NCBI RefSeq assembly: GCF_003418935.1
Contig: NZ_QVMT01000016.1
Location: forward strand, 1 to 64,000
Source of the DNA: Emticicia sp. C21
GTDB lineage: Bacteria; Bacteroidota; Bacteroidia; Cytophagales; Spirosomataceae
DNA length: 64,000 nt
Direction of reading: 5' to 3'
The notes beneath the pieces are model-generated. The model worked only from the letters and a program-made list of their open reading frames with translations, searched no databases and was not told the DNA's origin. Both the position numbers and the translations under genes were made by a program. Positions 44,004 to 52,783 of this stretch are shown here, one piece after another; positions within the stretch are counted from its first letter, which is position 1, and every line of letters begins with the position of its first letter.

Positions 44004-47000
44004 ATGAAGCTAGTCAAGCAATCTAAGTTATTCTTCAAAGAAGGCAATTCTGATAAGGTTTATGAAATAGACTTATGCGAAGTTGGAAACAATCAATACG
44101 TAGTAAATTTTCGTTTTGGTAAGCGTGGAAGTACACTGAAAGATGGTACGAAGACAGACAAACCTGTCAGCCTTAACAGTGCACAGCAGGTTTTTAACAC
44201 GCTTGAAGCAGAGAAACGTCGCAAAGGGTATCAATCCGAACAGGAAATGTTTCAGGCTTTACCAACTTTAGTTGAATTAGCTTCTGCTAATACTACTGAA
44301 AATGCTATTCTTAAAAGATTACAAGGATTCATTGACGGAAAAAATCTGTTTAAATCCGAGTGGAAACCCTCACGTGTTATCTGGAAAGCCGGAGAATTAA
44401 AGCTTAAAGAGGCTGCACCTTATATCATCCGACTTACAGATAGAGGTGATGAAATGCAGCGATACACGGCCTTATGGGCCTTAGGTCGTTTGGGAGATAC
44501 AGCCGCTATTCAAACCTTAAAATTCTATTTTTCAAATCCAAAATATTCTGATAAAGTACGCCGCATGGCAGGTGCCTCTTTGCTTCAATTATTAAGCGGC
44601 GAAGAAAGAACCGAGCATATCAGATTATATATTGATCATTTACCGGAAGATTTAAAATCAGCTATTCATAACACGGCAATTTTACAAGAAATTCTGCCGC
44701 AGAAAGTCTTGCAACAATCGCGGGCTTCTTATGATTTTCTTGAAGATTTATATATCATCTCTGCCGAATTCCCAGCCATAAAAGGATCTATTGTAAATAT
44801 ATTGAAAGAAATACCCCTAAAAGCCGGGTATTTCAGACCTGTCCGACATATTCTTAAAATAGCTGAACTAAGAGATGATTTTGAGGTATTAGGTCTTCTA
44901 TCCTACCGATTTGAGCGCACACTTGAAATGTTTAAAAAACCAGACAATTATGGTTATGATGACGAAGAAAGCAGAGAAGGCACCAAATATGTAGCGGCAA
45001 TCGGAAAATCAATTAAAGTAAAAGCAGAGCTCAAAAGAAATGATAGCAGACTGGCTTATTCTGACAGGACAAGGGCTTACCTCATTCGCAAATCATTAAG
45101 GCTTCTCAAAGAAACAGGGACTAATAAACAAGACGAATACATTAAATTAGCTTTAGCTATTTTGCTTTCTTACGACTCTGAGAAAGATTATAAAGACGGG
45201 TATTCTAAAGACAGTTTCCATTATCTGAATAATTATCAGAACTGGGAGGAGATTCGTACTTTTTTTCCTCCGTATTCCGATGCTATTTTGATGAACCTTA
45301 TTTTATATGGTGGCGGTACCAGACTAATCTTTACAGGGACTGCATGGATGCTTTCGGAAAAACAGGTTATCAGGTCCAGACAGTCTTATACAGGAGCTGT
45401 TACGTCTACTACTATCCAACCAAGTCAGGATAGCAATCTGGTTAATAAAATATTCAATTCAATATTCTCATTATTTTCAAAGCCTTCTCAACCCAACGAT
45501 GCTTCTGGCAATCAATCGGTCGCACAGAAATTGGAACCCATAAAAACCGAGATAGCCAAGCTAAGCAGAGAAGAATTATATCCTGAATTGTGGGATAAAT
45601 TCCCACAAGCGTATATTCAACTTTTACTGAAAGCAAAGGTTGATGATATTCATCTGTTTGCTTACAAAAATCTTCTCCAACACCCCGATTACGAAAAAAT
45701 AAAAGCGAAGATTGATTTTTCTTTAATCAAACTTTTTCTCGCTTCTAAATATAAGCTTCCGGCTACTTACGGGTTAGAGATTGTTAAAGAAAGACTTCAG
45801 GAGAAACCTGAAAAATCAATTGTACTGACTCTCCTGAACAGCCCATTAATGGCAGCAAGAGAGTTAGGACTAGAATATGTAGGAAAAGACCTCCTATCTT
45901 ATCTGAATGAATCGGCTTTGGTTACTAATCTGATTTTCTCCAAATATGCTGATGTGAGGATATGGTCAAAAAATGCCTTAAGCAAACAGTCTCTTTCAGA
46001 GAATCAGAAACAATTATTGGCGGGTAGAGGCTTAGGTGTTGTGATGTTACTGAATGAAAATACAGAAGAAAACAACCTGATTATTCAGAATGGCACACAA
46101 CTCTTGTTACAGATTAGTAGTGATGTGCTAAAAAATCTGAGTGACTCTGTTATTGTTGATTTACTCAAAACTCCGGTAGAGGCTACGCAGGTTTTTGCGG
46201 TTAAACTCATTACTCTGAAAAATACCCAACCTCCTGCCGTAATGCTTTGCTCACTTCTGGTAAGTTCATTTGAACAAGTACGCGAGGCAGGTGCTGAATT
46301 ACTCAGTAAAATACAAGGAGCAATAGCTAATGATAAAGGTTATGCAACTGAATTAGTTAATTTTCTGGTGCCTTTTATGACTCGCAAAGAGCCTTATCAG
46401 GGATTACATCAGGACATTAGTAAGATTTTAATCAATCAATTAGTTAATTACCTCCAATCAATAGATCATACAACCATTATAAGATTGATTCATGCCAATT
46501 ACAGGCCTGCACAAGATTTAGGACTAGTATTATTAAGAAAATACCTTAATCCGAATGACCTTACTATGCGTCAGGTAATTAATATTGGCAATCATGAGAT
46601 GATCGCTTATCGGGAGTGGGTATGGAGCTTTTTTCAGGAATCTGTTGCCCGAATTAAATTCGAAAGAGAGGAAGCTATCAGACTATTAGATTCAAAATGG
46701 GAAGATAGCCGTGCCTTTGCCATCCATTTCTTCCGTACAAATTTCAATAGTGAAGATTGGACTCCCGAAGTATTAGTGGGTATTGTAGATAGTGTAAGAC
46801 CAGATATTGAAAGCTTTGGTCGGGAATTAATCAGCAGATTCTTTGCAGAAGATCAAGGCGAAGAATACCTGATCAAACTAAGTCAGCATCCAAGTGTGAG
46901 TGTTCAGTTGTTTGCTACCAATTATCTGGAAAGATTCGCCGCAAATGATACTGAAAAATTGGCTAAACTCTCTACCTATTTCCGCTCTGCTTTAACAAGA

Positions 47001-47240
47001 GTCAATCGGGGCAGAAGCGCTAAAACAAGAATATTTTCGTTTTTACATCAGGAAGCAATTAAATCGGCAAAGGCTGCAAGTATAGTTGCTGATATATTGA
47101 AATATATTTCAGCAACAGTATCCGTAGAAGATAAAGCAACTTGTATTACTATTATGCGGGATTTGCAGAAACGATATGGCCATCTGTACATGCCGATTAA
47201 AATGCTTGATTTCCCAACCAGAGAAGTAAATATTCAATAA
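44004..47240 (+). CDS. WGR-domain / ARM-HEAT-repeat retron accessory protein
   Basis: A 1078-residue cytosolic protein and first gene of the retron operon. Residues 1-80 are a clear WGR domain (VVNFRFGKRGSTLKDGTKTDKPVSL ... EKRRKGYQ), a fold that in PARP enzymes binds broken DNA ends. The rest is almost entirely helical repeats: HEAT/ARM units such as MQRYTALWALGRLGDTAAIQTL (about residue 152) and further units to the C-terminus (SFGRELISRFFAEDQGEEYLIKLSQHPSVSVQLFATNYLERF). No nuclease, ATPase or protease motif is seen. The next gene starts 14 bases downstream. In the retron context it is the likely effector or sensor scaffold. This matches the ARM-repeat partner described for one retron type (XIII as I recall). 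Confidence 0.85.
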   Translation: MKLVKQSKLFFKEGNSDKVYEIDLCEVGNNQYVVNFRFGKRGSTLKDGTKTDKPVSLNSAQQVFNTLEAEKRRKGYQSEQEMFQALPTLVELASANTTENAILKRLQGFIDGKNLFKSEWKPSRVIWKAGELKLKEAAPYIIRLTDRGDEMQRYTALWALGRLGDTAAIQTLKFYFSNPKYSDKVRRMAGASLLQLLSGEERTEHIRLYIDHLPEDLKSAIHNTAILQEILPQKVLQQSRASYDFLEDLYIISAEFPAIKGSIVNILKEIPLKAGYFRPVRHILKIAELRDDFEVLGLLSYRFERTLEMFKKPDNYGYDDEESREGTKYVAAIGKSIKVKAELKRNDSRLAYSDRTRAYLIRKSLRLLKETGTNKQDEYIKLALAILLSYDSEKDYKDGYSKDSFHYLNNYQNWEEIRTFFPPYSDAILMNLILYGGGTRLIFTGTAWMLSEKQVIRSRQSYTGAVTSTTIQPSQDSNLVNKIFNSIFSLFSKPSQPNDASGNQSVAQKLEPIKTEIAKLSREELYPELWDKFPQAYIQLLLKAKVDDIHLFAYKNLLQHPDYEKIKAKIDFSLIKLFLASKYKLPATYGLEIVKERLQEKPEKSIVLTLLNSPLMAARELGLEYVGKDLLSYLNESALVTNLIFSKYADVRIWSKNALSKQSLSENQKQLLAGRGLGVVMLLNENTEENNLIIQNGTQLLLQISSDVLKNLSDSVIVDLLKTPVEATQVFAVKLITLKNTQPPAVMLCSLLVSSFEQVREAGAELLSKIQGAIANDKGYATELVNFLVPFMTRKEPYQGLHQDISKILINQLVNYLQSIDHTTIIRLIHANYRPAQDLGLVLLRKYLNPNDLTMRQVINIGNHEMIAYREWVWSFFQESVARIKFEREEAIRLLDSKWEDSRAFAIHFFRTNFNSEDWTPEVLVGIVDSVRPDIESFGRELISRFFAEDQGEEYLIKLSQHPSVSVQLFATNYLERFAANDTEKLAKLSTYFRSALTRVNRGRSAKTRIFSFLHQEAIKSAKAASIVADILKYISATVSVEDKATCITIMRDLQKRYGHLYMPIKMLDFPTREVNIQ

Positions 47241-47254
47241 ATTCCACATAAACA

Positions 47255-48697
47255 ATGACTAAAACCTACCTTGAATTATCGGAGGAGCAAGGCTCTGCAC
47301 ACAAATTTTATGAAGTAACCGTTGATGATACCAATGTGTCTATCAGATTTGGCCGGATTGGGGATAACGGACAAGGACAAAACAGTTCGTTTGCTACCGT
47401 CGATGAAGCTCAGGTTTTTGCTGAAAAAAAAATCAAAGAAAAACAGAAGAAAGGGTATGTGATGGCTATTCAGGGACAACGTCAGAAGCGCTCGGTAACC
47501 AGAAGAGCCGTTGAGAGTCGTCCTGCCCAAATCAAATATAGTTTACCCATCGTGTGGCGCTTTAAAACTGAATCATCTGCCTTCGGTGTGTATGTTGATG
47601 AAAGAAGTTGCTGGGTGGGTAATGAAAAAGGAGATGTATTCCGGTTGAATCATTCCGGCGAAGTAGATTTACATCACCGATTGCCCGATGGTGTGAAATG
47701 TATTGTAGCAGATAACGACTGGATTTATATCGGATGCGATGATGGCAATGTATATGACCTGACAGGAAAAAGACCCAGATTATCTTATGAAATTCAGGAG
47801 AAAATAGAAATCTACTGGTTAGATATTAATGATGGTTTGCTCGGGGTGTCCAGTGCCAACGGTTCGGCAACAATCATTAACTACGAAGACGAAGAGCAAT
47901 GGAGCAAAAAACAGGATGGCACAGGGGCCTGGATGATGCGCTGTGATGATAGAGGGAAAATATTCTGTGGCGATTCGGTAGGTATTGTTTCTTATAATGG
48001 TCCTGATGGGAAATTTGAATGGAAAACACAAACAGAGGGCTCCGTCTTATTCGGTTGGATGACAGAAGATAAGGTTTATGCTGCTACCGGGCGAAATTCA
48101 GTACAGGCATTTTCAAAAGATGGGGTTCATCTGAAAAACTATCGCACCGATGCAATCGTATACTCCTGCGCTACTTCACCGGATGGGGCTTTTATTTTTG
48201 CAGGAGATAATTACTCATCAATTTATTGTTTTGATGAAGCCGGGAATCGTCTATGGAAACTGGCTACTGGTTGCGGTTCAGCTTTATCTATGCAATATTT
48301 TAATGAGCACCTATATATAGTAACAACTGATGGCTCAATGGCTTGTATTGATGCCAAGCAAGAATCCATCAATCAGGCGCAGGAAGGGGTATTGCCAACA
48401 GTGAAAGATGTAAAAATTGCTGCAACACAACTTTCCCAAGCGATTGAGATCCGTGATACTGCCATCATAGAAACTGCTGCATCTAATGCAACAGGTATAT
48501 TAGTCAAATGTGTAAAAGAAGGGAGTAGTCTACGCGTAAAACCATTGAGCGATGGTTTTCATAAAGATTGGTACGTTCAGTTTCCGAAAAACCTGCGTGA
48601 AGAGAATACCATTTATATTGTCGATGAATTAAGAGAAGCTACGCAGGGCGGGTTTTATAGAGTTTTTGGGAATATCTTAAAGTATAACCAGAATTAA
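47255..48697 (+). CDS. WGR-domain / beta-propeller protein of the retron operon
   Basis: A 480-residue protein. Residues 1-75 form a second, distinct WGR domain (TNVSIRFGRIGDNGQGQNSSF...KEKQKKGY), followed by a basic linker (QRQKRSVTRRAVESR). From about residue 100 to 370 a PQQ/WD-like beta-propeller is visible through repeating strands such as GVYVDERSCWVGNEKGDVFRL, DNDWIYIGCDDGNVYDL, GAFIFAGDNYSSIYCFDEAGNRLWKL and HLYIVTTDGSMACID. The last 90 residues form a small mixed domain. It lies 14 bases after the ARM gene and 2 bases before the SWIM gene, so it is certainly co-expressed. I know of no described retron with this third accessory, so it may be an extra sensor module. Confidence 0.82.
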   Translation: MTKTYLELSEEQGSAHKFYEVTVDDTNVSIRFGRIGDNGQGQNSSFATVDEAQVFAEKKIKEKQKKGYVMAIQGQRQKRSVTRRAVESRPAQIKYSLPIVWRFKTESSAFGVYVDERSCWVGNEKGDVFRLNHSGEVDLHHRLPDGVKCIVADNDWIYIGCDDGNVYDLTGKRPRLSYEIQEKIEIYWLDINDGLLGVSSANGSATIINYEDEEQWSKKQDGTGAWMMRCDDRGKIFCGDSVGIVSYNGPDGKFEWKTQTEGSVLFGWMTEDKVYAATGRNSVQAFSKDGVHLKNYRTDAIVYSCATSPDGAFIFAGDNYSSIYCFDEAGNRLWKLATGCGSALSMQYFNEHLYIVTTDGSMACIDAKQESINQAQEGVLPTVKDVKIAATQLSQAIEIRDTAIIETAASNATGILVKCVKEGSSLRVKPLSDGFHKDWYVQFPKNLREENTIYIVDELREATQGGFYRVFGNILKYNQN

Positions 48698-48699
48698 TC

Positions 48700-50349
48700 A
48701 TGGAGTTTAATTATAAATATGGTGGCATTACCTCAGTAGTTAGCAATGCAACCTCTGTCGGAATGTCTTTTGCACCGGATACGCTGAGAGAGCCTACATT
48801 TTTCGTTGGGAAGTTGAACAAGAAAATTGCTTTCAGAGAAGCGATTTCAGCACTGCATGATGTAGTGGTTTCTGATATGCGTTTCAAACCTAAGGACAAA
48901 ACTGCTTATAAAGAATGGGCTGCTCAACAAGAAAAAGTCTGGCTGTCAGAATTTGTGGCGGACTTACAGGTACAGAGTGTCAAAGACCGATTGGAGGTAG
49001 TGAGGCAGGAATTACAGCAAATCTATAAAGAGAAAAGCCGGATTCTTGACCCTTATTACAAATCTGTAAGAAGTTATTATGACTATCTATATCAAAAAGA
49101 CAGAGATACCTGGTTTGTCTTAGACCCAGTTATTACTGTTCATCCGGATGAAGTCTTTTTTGAGTGTTTCAGTCAGGATGAATCGACATACGGGAAGCTA
49201 GAGGCTAACTATAATGTCTTTAATGAAATCAACGAGTTTGAATGCGGTACCACCAATATCGATTATTCATCAGATTTATATAATGAATTTCAGAAAATTA
49301 GAGAATACAAAGACACGGATTTTAAAATAGACCCTTCGGGCTTCACCGTTAAGACTACCAATGAAGAAGAATACAAAGAAGTAAAAATAGACTTGCCTGA
49401 TAGTTGGGTTCGGGGCTTTTTGCAGGTAAGCTCTGCCATGACTTTGCCTACAATCAGTTTTGAACTTCATCCGATGGATGTGTACAATATCTGTCTTTTA
49501 TTACGCCGATTCAAAGAGAAAGTTGGGCCTCGATCAATCAAGTTTATACTTAAACCTAACGAGCCTGTTACTTTATTATTTGAACCTTTCAATAAAGAAA
49601 TCATCTGTGCAAGGTCTATTTATAATGGTAATGAAGCCCAAACAATCAGAATCTGGGGCAGACGACGGTTATTGATATTAGAAAGGCTAATTCCAATTGC
49701 GCAAAAGTTTACGGTGCATTTAGTAGGCTCAGGTCTCCCCTCTTTCTATGTAGCAGATTTAGGCGATATGACCTATACACTGGGTTTATCAGGTTGGTCT
49801 GCTAACGATTGGTCGAGAGTAGGTAATTTTGATTTAATGGCACCTCGAGCTGAGATAGATGGTTTTACGGCACAGAATATCTATAATGAACTTCGCAAAA
49901 ACTGGTTCGAAAAACCAGAATCCTTAGCCAAGCGATTAAATACTGACACCAAAACTGTTTTTGGGGCCTTAGGCACATTCACACAGGCAGGAAAAACCAT
50001 TTATGACTTAAACCAGGGTGTGTACCGAATCCGGGAGTTATCAAGAGAAGCCTTGCCGATTCATAAATTGCGTTTTGATAATCCGAGAGAAGAACAGGCT
50101 ACTAATCTGGTAAAAGATAAAAAAGTCTTTATTAATACTGAGAAAACAGCACAGGGTTTGTCTATCACAGGAAATGTGAGAACCGCCAAACGAACATTCA
50201 CCACATCGGTCTTGATTGATAATGATGAACGCATTGTCCAAGCCAAATGCGATTGTGATTTTTATATCCAGAACAAGCTTTATAAGGGGCCATGTGAGCA
50301 TATTATTGCCTTGCGAATTGAGCAAAGAGAAAAGGCTGCAGGTCGCTAA
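48700..50349 (+). CDS. Winged-helix / SWIM zinc-finger retron accessory protein
   Basis: A 549-residue protein. The N-terminal 370 residues have no family I recognise and seem mixed alpha/beta (MEFNYKYGGITSVVSNATSVGMSF...). A winged-helix-like segment lies at about residues 385-445 (IYNELRKNWFEKPESLAKRLNTDTKTVFGALGTFTQAGKTIYD). A SWIM zinc finger closes the protein with CxC at 517/519 (KCDCDF) and CxH at 532/534 (GPCEHIIALRIEQRE). SWIM fingers bind DNA or protein. This corresponds to the WH-SWIM partner of ARM-type retrons. Only 54 bases separate its stop from the retron RNA. Confidence 0.85.
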   Translation: MEFNYKYGGITSVVSNATSVGMSFAPDTLREPTFFVGKLNKKIAFREAISALHDVVVSDMRFKPKDKTAYKEWAAQQEKVWLSEFVADLQVQSVKDRLEVVRQELQQIYKEKSRILDPYYKSVRSYYDYLYQKDRDTWFVLDPVITVHPDEVFFECFSQDESTYGKLEANYNVFNEINEFECGTTNIDYSSDLYNEFQKIREYKDTDFKIDPSGFTVKTTNEEEYKEVKIDLPDSWVRGFLQVSSAMTLPTISFELHPMDVYNICLLLRRFKEKVGPRSIKFILKPNEPVTLLFEPFNKEIICARSIYNGNEAQTIRIWGRRRLLILERLIPIAQKFTVHLVGSGLPSFYVADLGDMTYTLGLSGWSANDWSRVGNFDLMAPRAEIDGFTAQNIYNELRKNWFEKPESLAKRLNTDTKTVFGALGTFTQAGKTIYDLNQGVYRIRELSREALPIHKLRFDNPREEQATNLVKDKKVFINTEKTAQGLSITGNVRTAKRTFTTSVLIDNDERIVQAKCDCDFYIQNKLYKGPCEHIIALRIEQREKAAGR

Positions 50350-50402
50350 AATAAATTAGATTAATCTATTTGTAAACAAAAACAATTCACCTATTTTGCA
50401 AC

Positions 50403-50635
50403 AGCAAAGTGAGAAGACTAAAGACCTTGCATTCCGAAAGGAAAGAATGATGTTTCGTCGTTCATGAAACAAGACTTTACACGCGTCACTAAATACAATC
50501 TTTACTGTGAGGGCTATGTACCAGTATGCATTTTACAGTAAATGCTCCAGGAGCACAAAATGCACACTGGTACATGCCCTCTTGGAGTTGATTGATTTAG
50601 TCCTGAGTATCTTCGAAGGTTTTTCTCACTTTGCT
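50403..50635 (+). ncRNA. Retron msr-msd non-coding RNA
   Basis: The a1/a2 repeats are perfect over 13 bases: AGCAAAGTGAGAA (50403-50415) and TTCTCACTTTGCT (50623-50635), extendable by two weak pairs. The msr part holds two hairpins: TTCC-GAAA-GGAA (50432-50443) and TGTTTC/GAAACA (50451-50471). The msd part is one long hairpin: ACTAAA/TTTAGT (50488-50493 with 50596-50601), CAATC/GATTG, GAGGGC/GCCCTC (50509-50514 with 50576-50581), a 10-bp block, TGCATTTT/AAAATGCA (50527-50534 with 50557-50564), and a terminal loop containing TGCTC-CAG-GAGCA. The G directly after a1 (50416) is the candidate 2'-5' branch nucleotide. The RT start codon is 14 bases after a2. Confidence 0.9.
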
Positions 50636-50649
50636 TAATTATTGCTGCT

Positions 50650-52152
50650 ATGTCCGAACGTCTTACCCGTCAAGAAATCTACGACCGCATACGCGCGACT
50701 TCCAGAGATGAATTTATTCTTTCAGAAATGATAAAATTGGGCTTCTGGCAATCTGATGAAGATCAGCCAAAAGTTACTGAACAACTGATTAGACGAGAAG
50801 GTGAGCTTCATCGTGAACTGAATGAACTGACTCAAAAACAAAGGAGGTACGATAACCAACAGGCTATGCTAGCTGACATGCGCAAAGCGCGAATGGAAGC
50901 GGCTAAAAAAAGACGTATAGAGACTAAAGAGAAAAACGAGCAAAAGCGTAAAGACAAGGCAGAGCAATGGAAGAAAACGCAACAAAGTACTATTGTTTAC
51001 TTAGGAGAAGCGGTTTCCGGCAATCTGAACGATACATTAGCAGATACAGCAAAACTAACGCAATTTGGCTTGCCTCATTTTGAAGATGCTTTAGGTCTGG
51101 CTAATGCCATGAATATGAGCCTAGGGAAACTTCGTTTTCTGGCATATAACCGGAAAGTTTCTACCACTACACATTATAAAAGATTCTATCTGGCAAAAAA
51201 GAGCGGTGGTAAAAGATTGATTTCAGCGCCAATGCCAAAGCTAAAAGAGGCGCAATACTGGATATTAGAAAATATCCTTTATAAACTCAAAAGTACCGAT
51301 TCAGCGCATGGTTTTGTTCCACAACGATCTATTCTTACCAATGCCAGGAATCATATCGGACAGGATGTAGTCATAAATGTCGATTTAAAAGATTTCTTCC
51401 CTTCTATCGATTATAAACGAATTAAAGGCCTATTTGCTAAACTGGGATATTCCCAACAAATTGCTTCAGTTCTGGCTCTTATCTGCTCAGAACCTGATGT
51501 AGATATAGTTGACATCGACCGTAAAACTTATTATGTTGCCAGCACCGAGCGAAAACTTCCGCAAGGAGCACCTACCAGCCCGGCCATAACCAATCTTATC
51601 TGCTATAAATTAGACCATCGCTTTGAAGGCATTGCTCAGAAATTCAATTTCAGGTATTCACGTTATGCCGATGACATTACTTTCTCGGCCAAAGGAGAAG
51701 GTGCGAAATTGGCAGGTCAGGTACTATGGGCTGTTAGACAAGTGATTGAAGATGAGGGCTTTCAGATTCATCCAGATAAATTAGCTGTGATGCGTAAAGG
51801 TTCACAACATGCAGTAACAGGAATAGTTGTCAATGAAAAGCCGGGAATTGACCGTAAAGAACTGCATCGGTTCAGAGCCTTATTACATCAAATTGAATTA
51901 ACAGGCACTGAAGGAAAATCATGGAGAAATGGAGTAAATTTAGAAAACTCTATGCGCGGATATGCCAACTTTGTAACGATGGTTAAACCCGAACAAGGGA
52001 ATAAATTCAAGGCACAACTAGATAGGATTTTTGGTATTCGTACTAAATCTCAATCGCTGCCAGTAGTCGAAACTTCAATTATTCCTCCAGCAATACAGGC
52101 TACTCCACCCAAACCTGAAAATAACGAAAAGCCCTGGTGGGAAATCATTTAA
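50650..52152 (+). CDS. Retron reverse transcriptase
   Basis: A 500-residue retron RT that would copy the msd RNA into branched msDNA. Residues 1-55 look like a small helical domain, and residues 50-105 form a strongly charged coiled coil (ELNELTQKQRRYDNQQ...KRRIETKEKNEQKRKDK). The fingers/palm follow: retron motif NARNH at 231-235, NVDLKDFFPS with catalytic Asp 245, QGAPTSP from 305, and YADD at 339-342 (Asp 341/342). The thumb has the retron-specific VTG at 389-391. A Pro-rich tail ends in WWEII. No fused effector domain is present. The coiled-coil extension may contact the ARM or SWIM partners. It is transcribed with the three upstream genes through the ncRNA. Confidence 0.96.
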   Translation: MSERLTRQEIYDRIRATSRDEFILSEMIKLGFWQSDEDQPKVTEQLIRREGELHRELNELTQKQRRYDNQQAMLADMRKARMEAAKKRRIETKEKNEQKRKDKAEQWKKTQQSTIVYLGEAVSGNLNDTLADTAKLTQFGLPHFEDALGLANAMNMSLGKLRFLAYNRKVSTTTHYKRFYLAKKSGGKRLISAPMPKLKEAQYWILENILYKLKSTDSAHGFVPQRSILTNARNHIGQDVVINVDLKDFFPSIDYKRIKGLFAKLGYSQQIASVLALICSEPDVDIVDIDRKTYYVASTERKLPQGAPTSPAITNLICYKLDHRFEGIAQKFNFRYSRYADDITFSAKGEGAKLAGQVLWAVRQVIEDEGFQIHPDKLAVMRKGSQHAVTGIVVNEKPGIDRKELHRFRALLHQIELTGTEGKSWRNGVNLENSMRGYANFVTMVKPEQGNKFKAQLDRIFGIRTKSQSLPVVETSIIPPAIQATPPKPENNEKPWWEII

Positions 52153-52222
52153 AGGTTATTTTTTGAAATGTCGCGTTTTTTTAGAGATATTTGTTAAGAT
52201 TATCTTTAATCATCGCTATTGT

Positions 52223-52771
52223 GTGAAAAATACCTACCTTAAAATCATCTTCTTGCTAGTATCTAGCATGAACCTGTATGCACAGGACAAGACCTCCTTT
52301 GGCCTTTCGGCTATCTATAATTTCCCATTGCAGACAGTCGGTGCAGGTTTCCGAATACAAATGCCTGTTGCCAATCGATTCGCATTGGTTCCGCAAATTA
52401 AGTATATGCCCTCGTTTAATAATATTCATGAGGCTTATGGCGGTATTAACCTGCATTATTTTCTTCTCAATAATACATTTACGCTGGGCACCAGAAAATA
52501 TGTGAATCCTAAACGTCCGGTACTCTATTTAGCGGCCGGTGTAGAATATAATAGATGGATTAATTATGAACAAACCATAAACACCAAAGCCAAGAAGGAT
52601 AACGTATTGCCTGAAGCCGGGCTTGGCCTATCTGCAGGGGGGAACTTTATAAGAATATTTGCAGAGGGTAAATACAATATTTTCTGGAAAGAAAGCTACG
52701 GAGAGGTCGGAGTGATGTTTTTCCCATTCAATGACCGTTTATTACGTAAAAACAACTGTCCTAAACCCTAA
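52223..52771 (+). CDS. Small outer-membrane beta-barrel protein
   Basis: A 182-residue exported protein. I place the start at the GTG at 52223, which begins a normal signal peptide (MKNTYLKIIFLLVSSMNLYAQ). The upstream in-frame TTG at 52163 would add an unlikely extension. The mature part alternates aromatic and polar residues in eight or so strands (FGLSAIYNFPLQTVGAGFRIQM, YLAAGVEYNRWINYEQ, GEVGVMFFPF), like OmpA-type small barrels. It begins 70 bases after the RT gene with no terminator visible between, and 12 bases before a lipoprotein gene. Whether it belongs to the retron unit is uncertain. Confidence 0.7.
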   Translation: MKNTYLKIIFLLVSSMNLYAQDKTSFGLSAIYNFPLQTVGAGFRIQMPVANRFALVPQIKYMPSFNNIHEAYGGINLHYFLLNNTFTLGTRKYVNPKRPVLYLAAGVEYNRWINYEQTINTKAKKDNVLPEAGLGLSAGGNFIRIFAEGKYNIFWKESYGEVGVMFFPFNDRLLRKNNCPKP

Positions 52772-52783
52772 TAACCTTTGTTT

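Noticed and set aside
50041-50325. Antisense open frames overlapping the WH-SWIM gene
   Set aside because: They are short, overlap a well-supported coding region with SWIM motif, and have no recognisable product.
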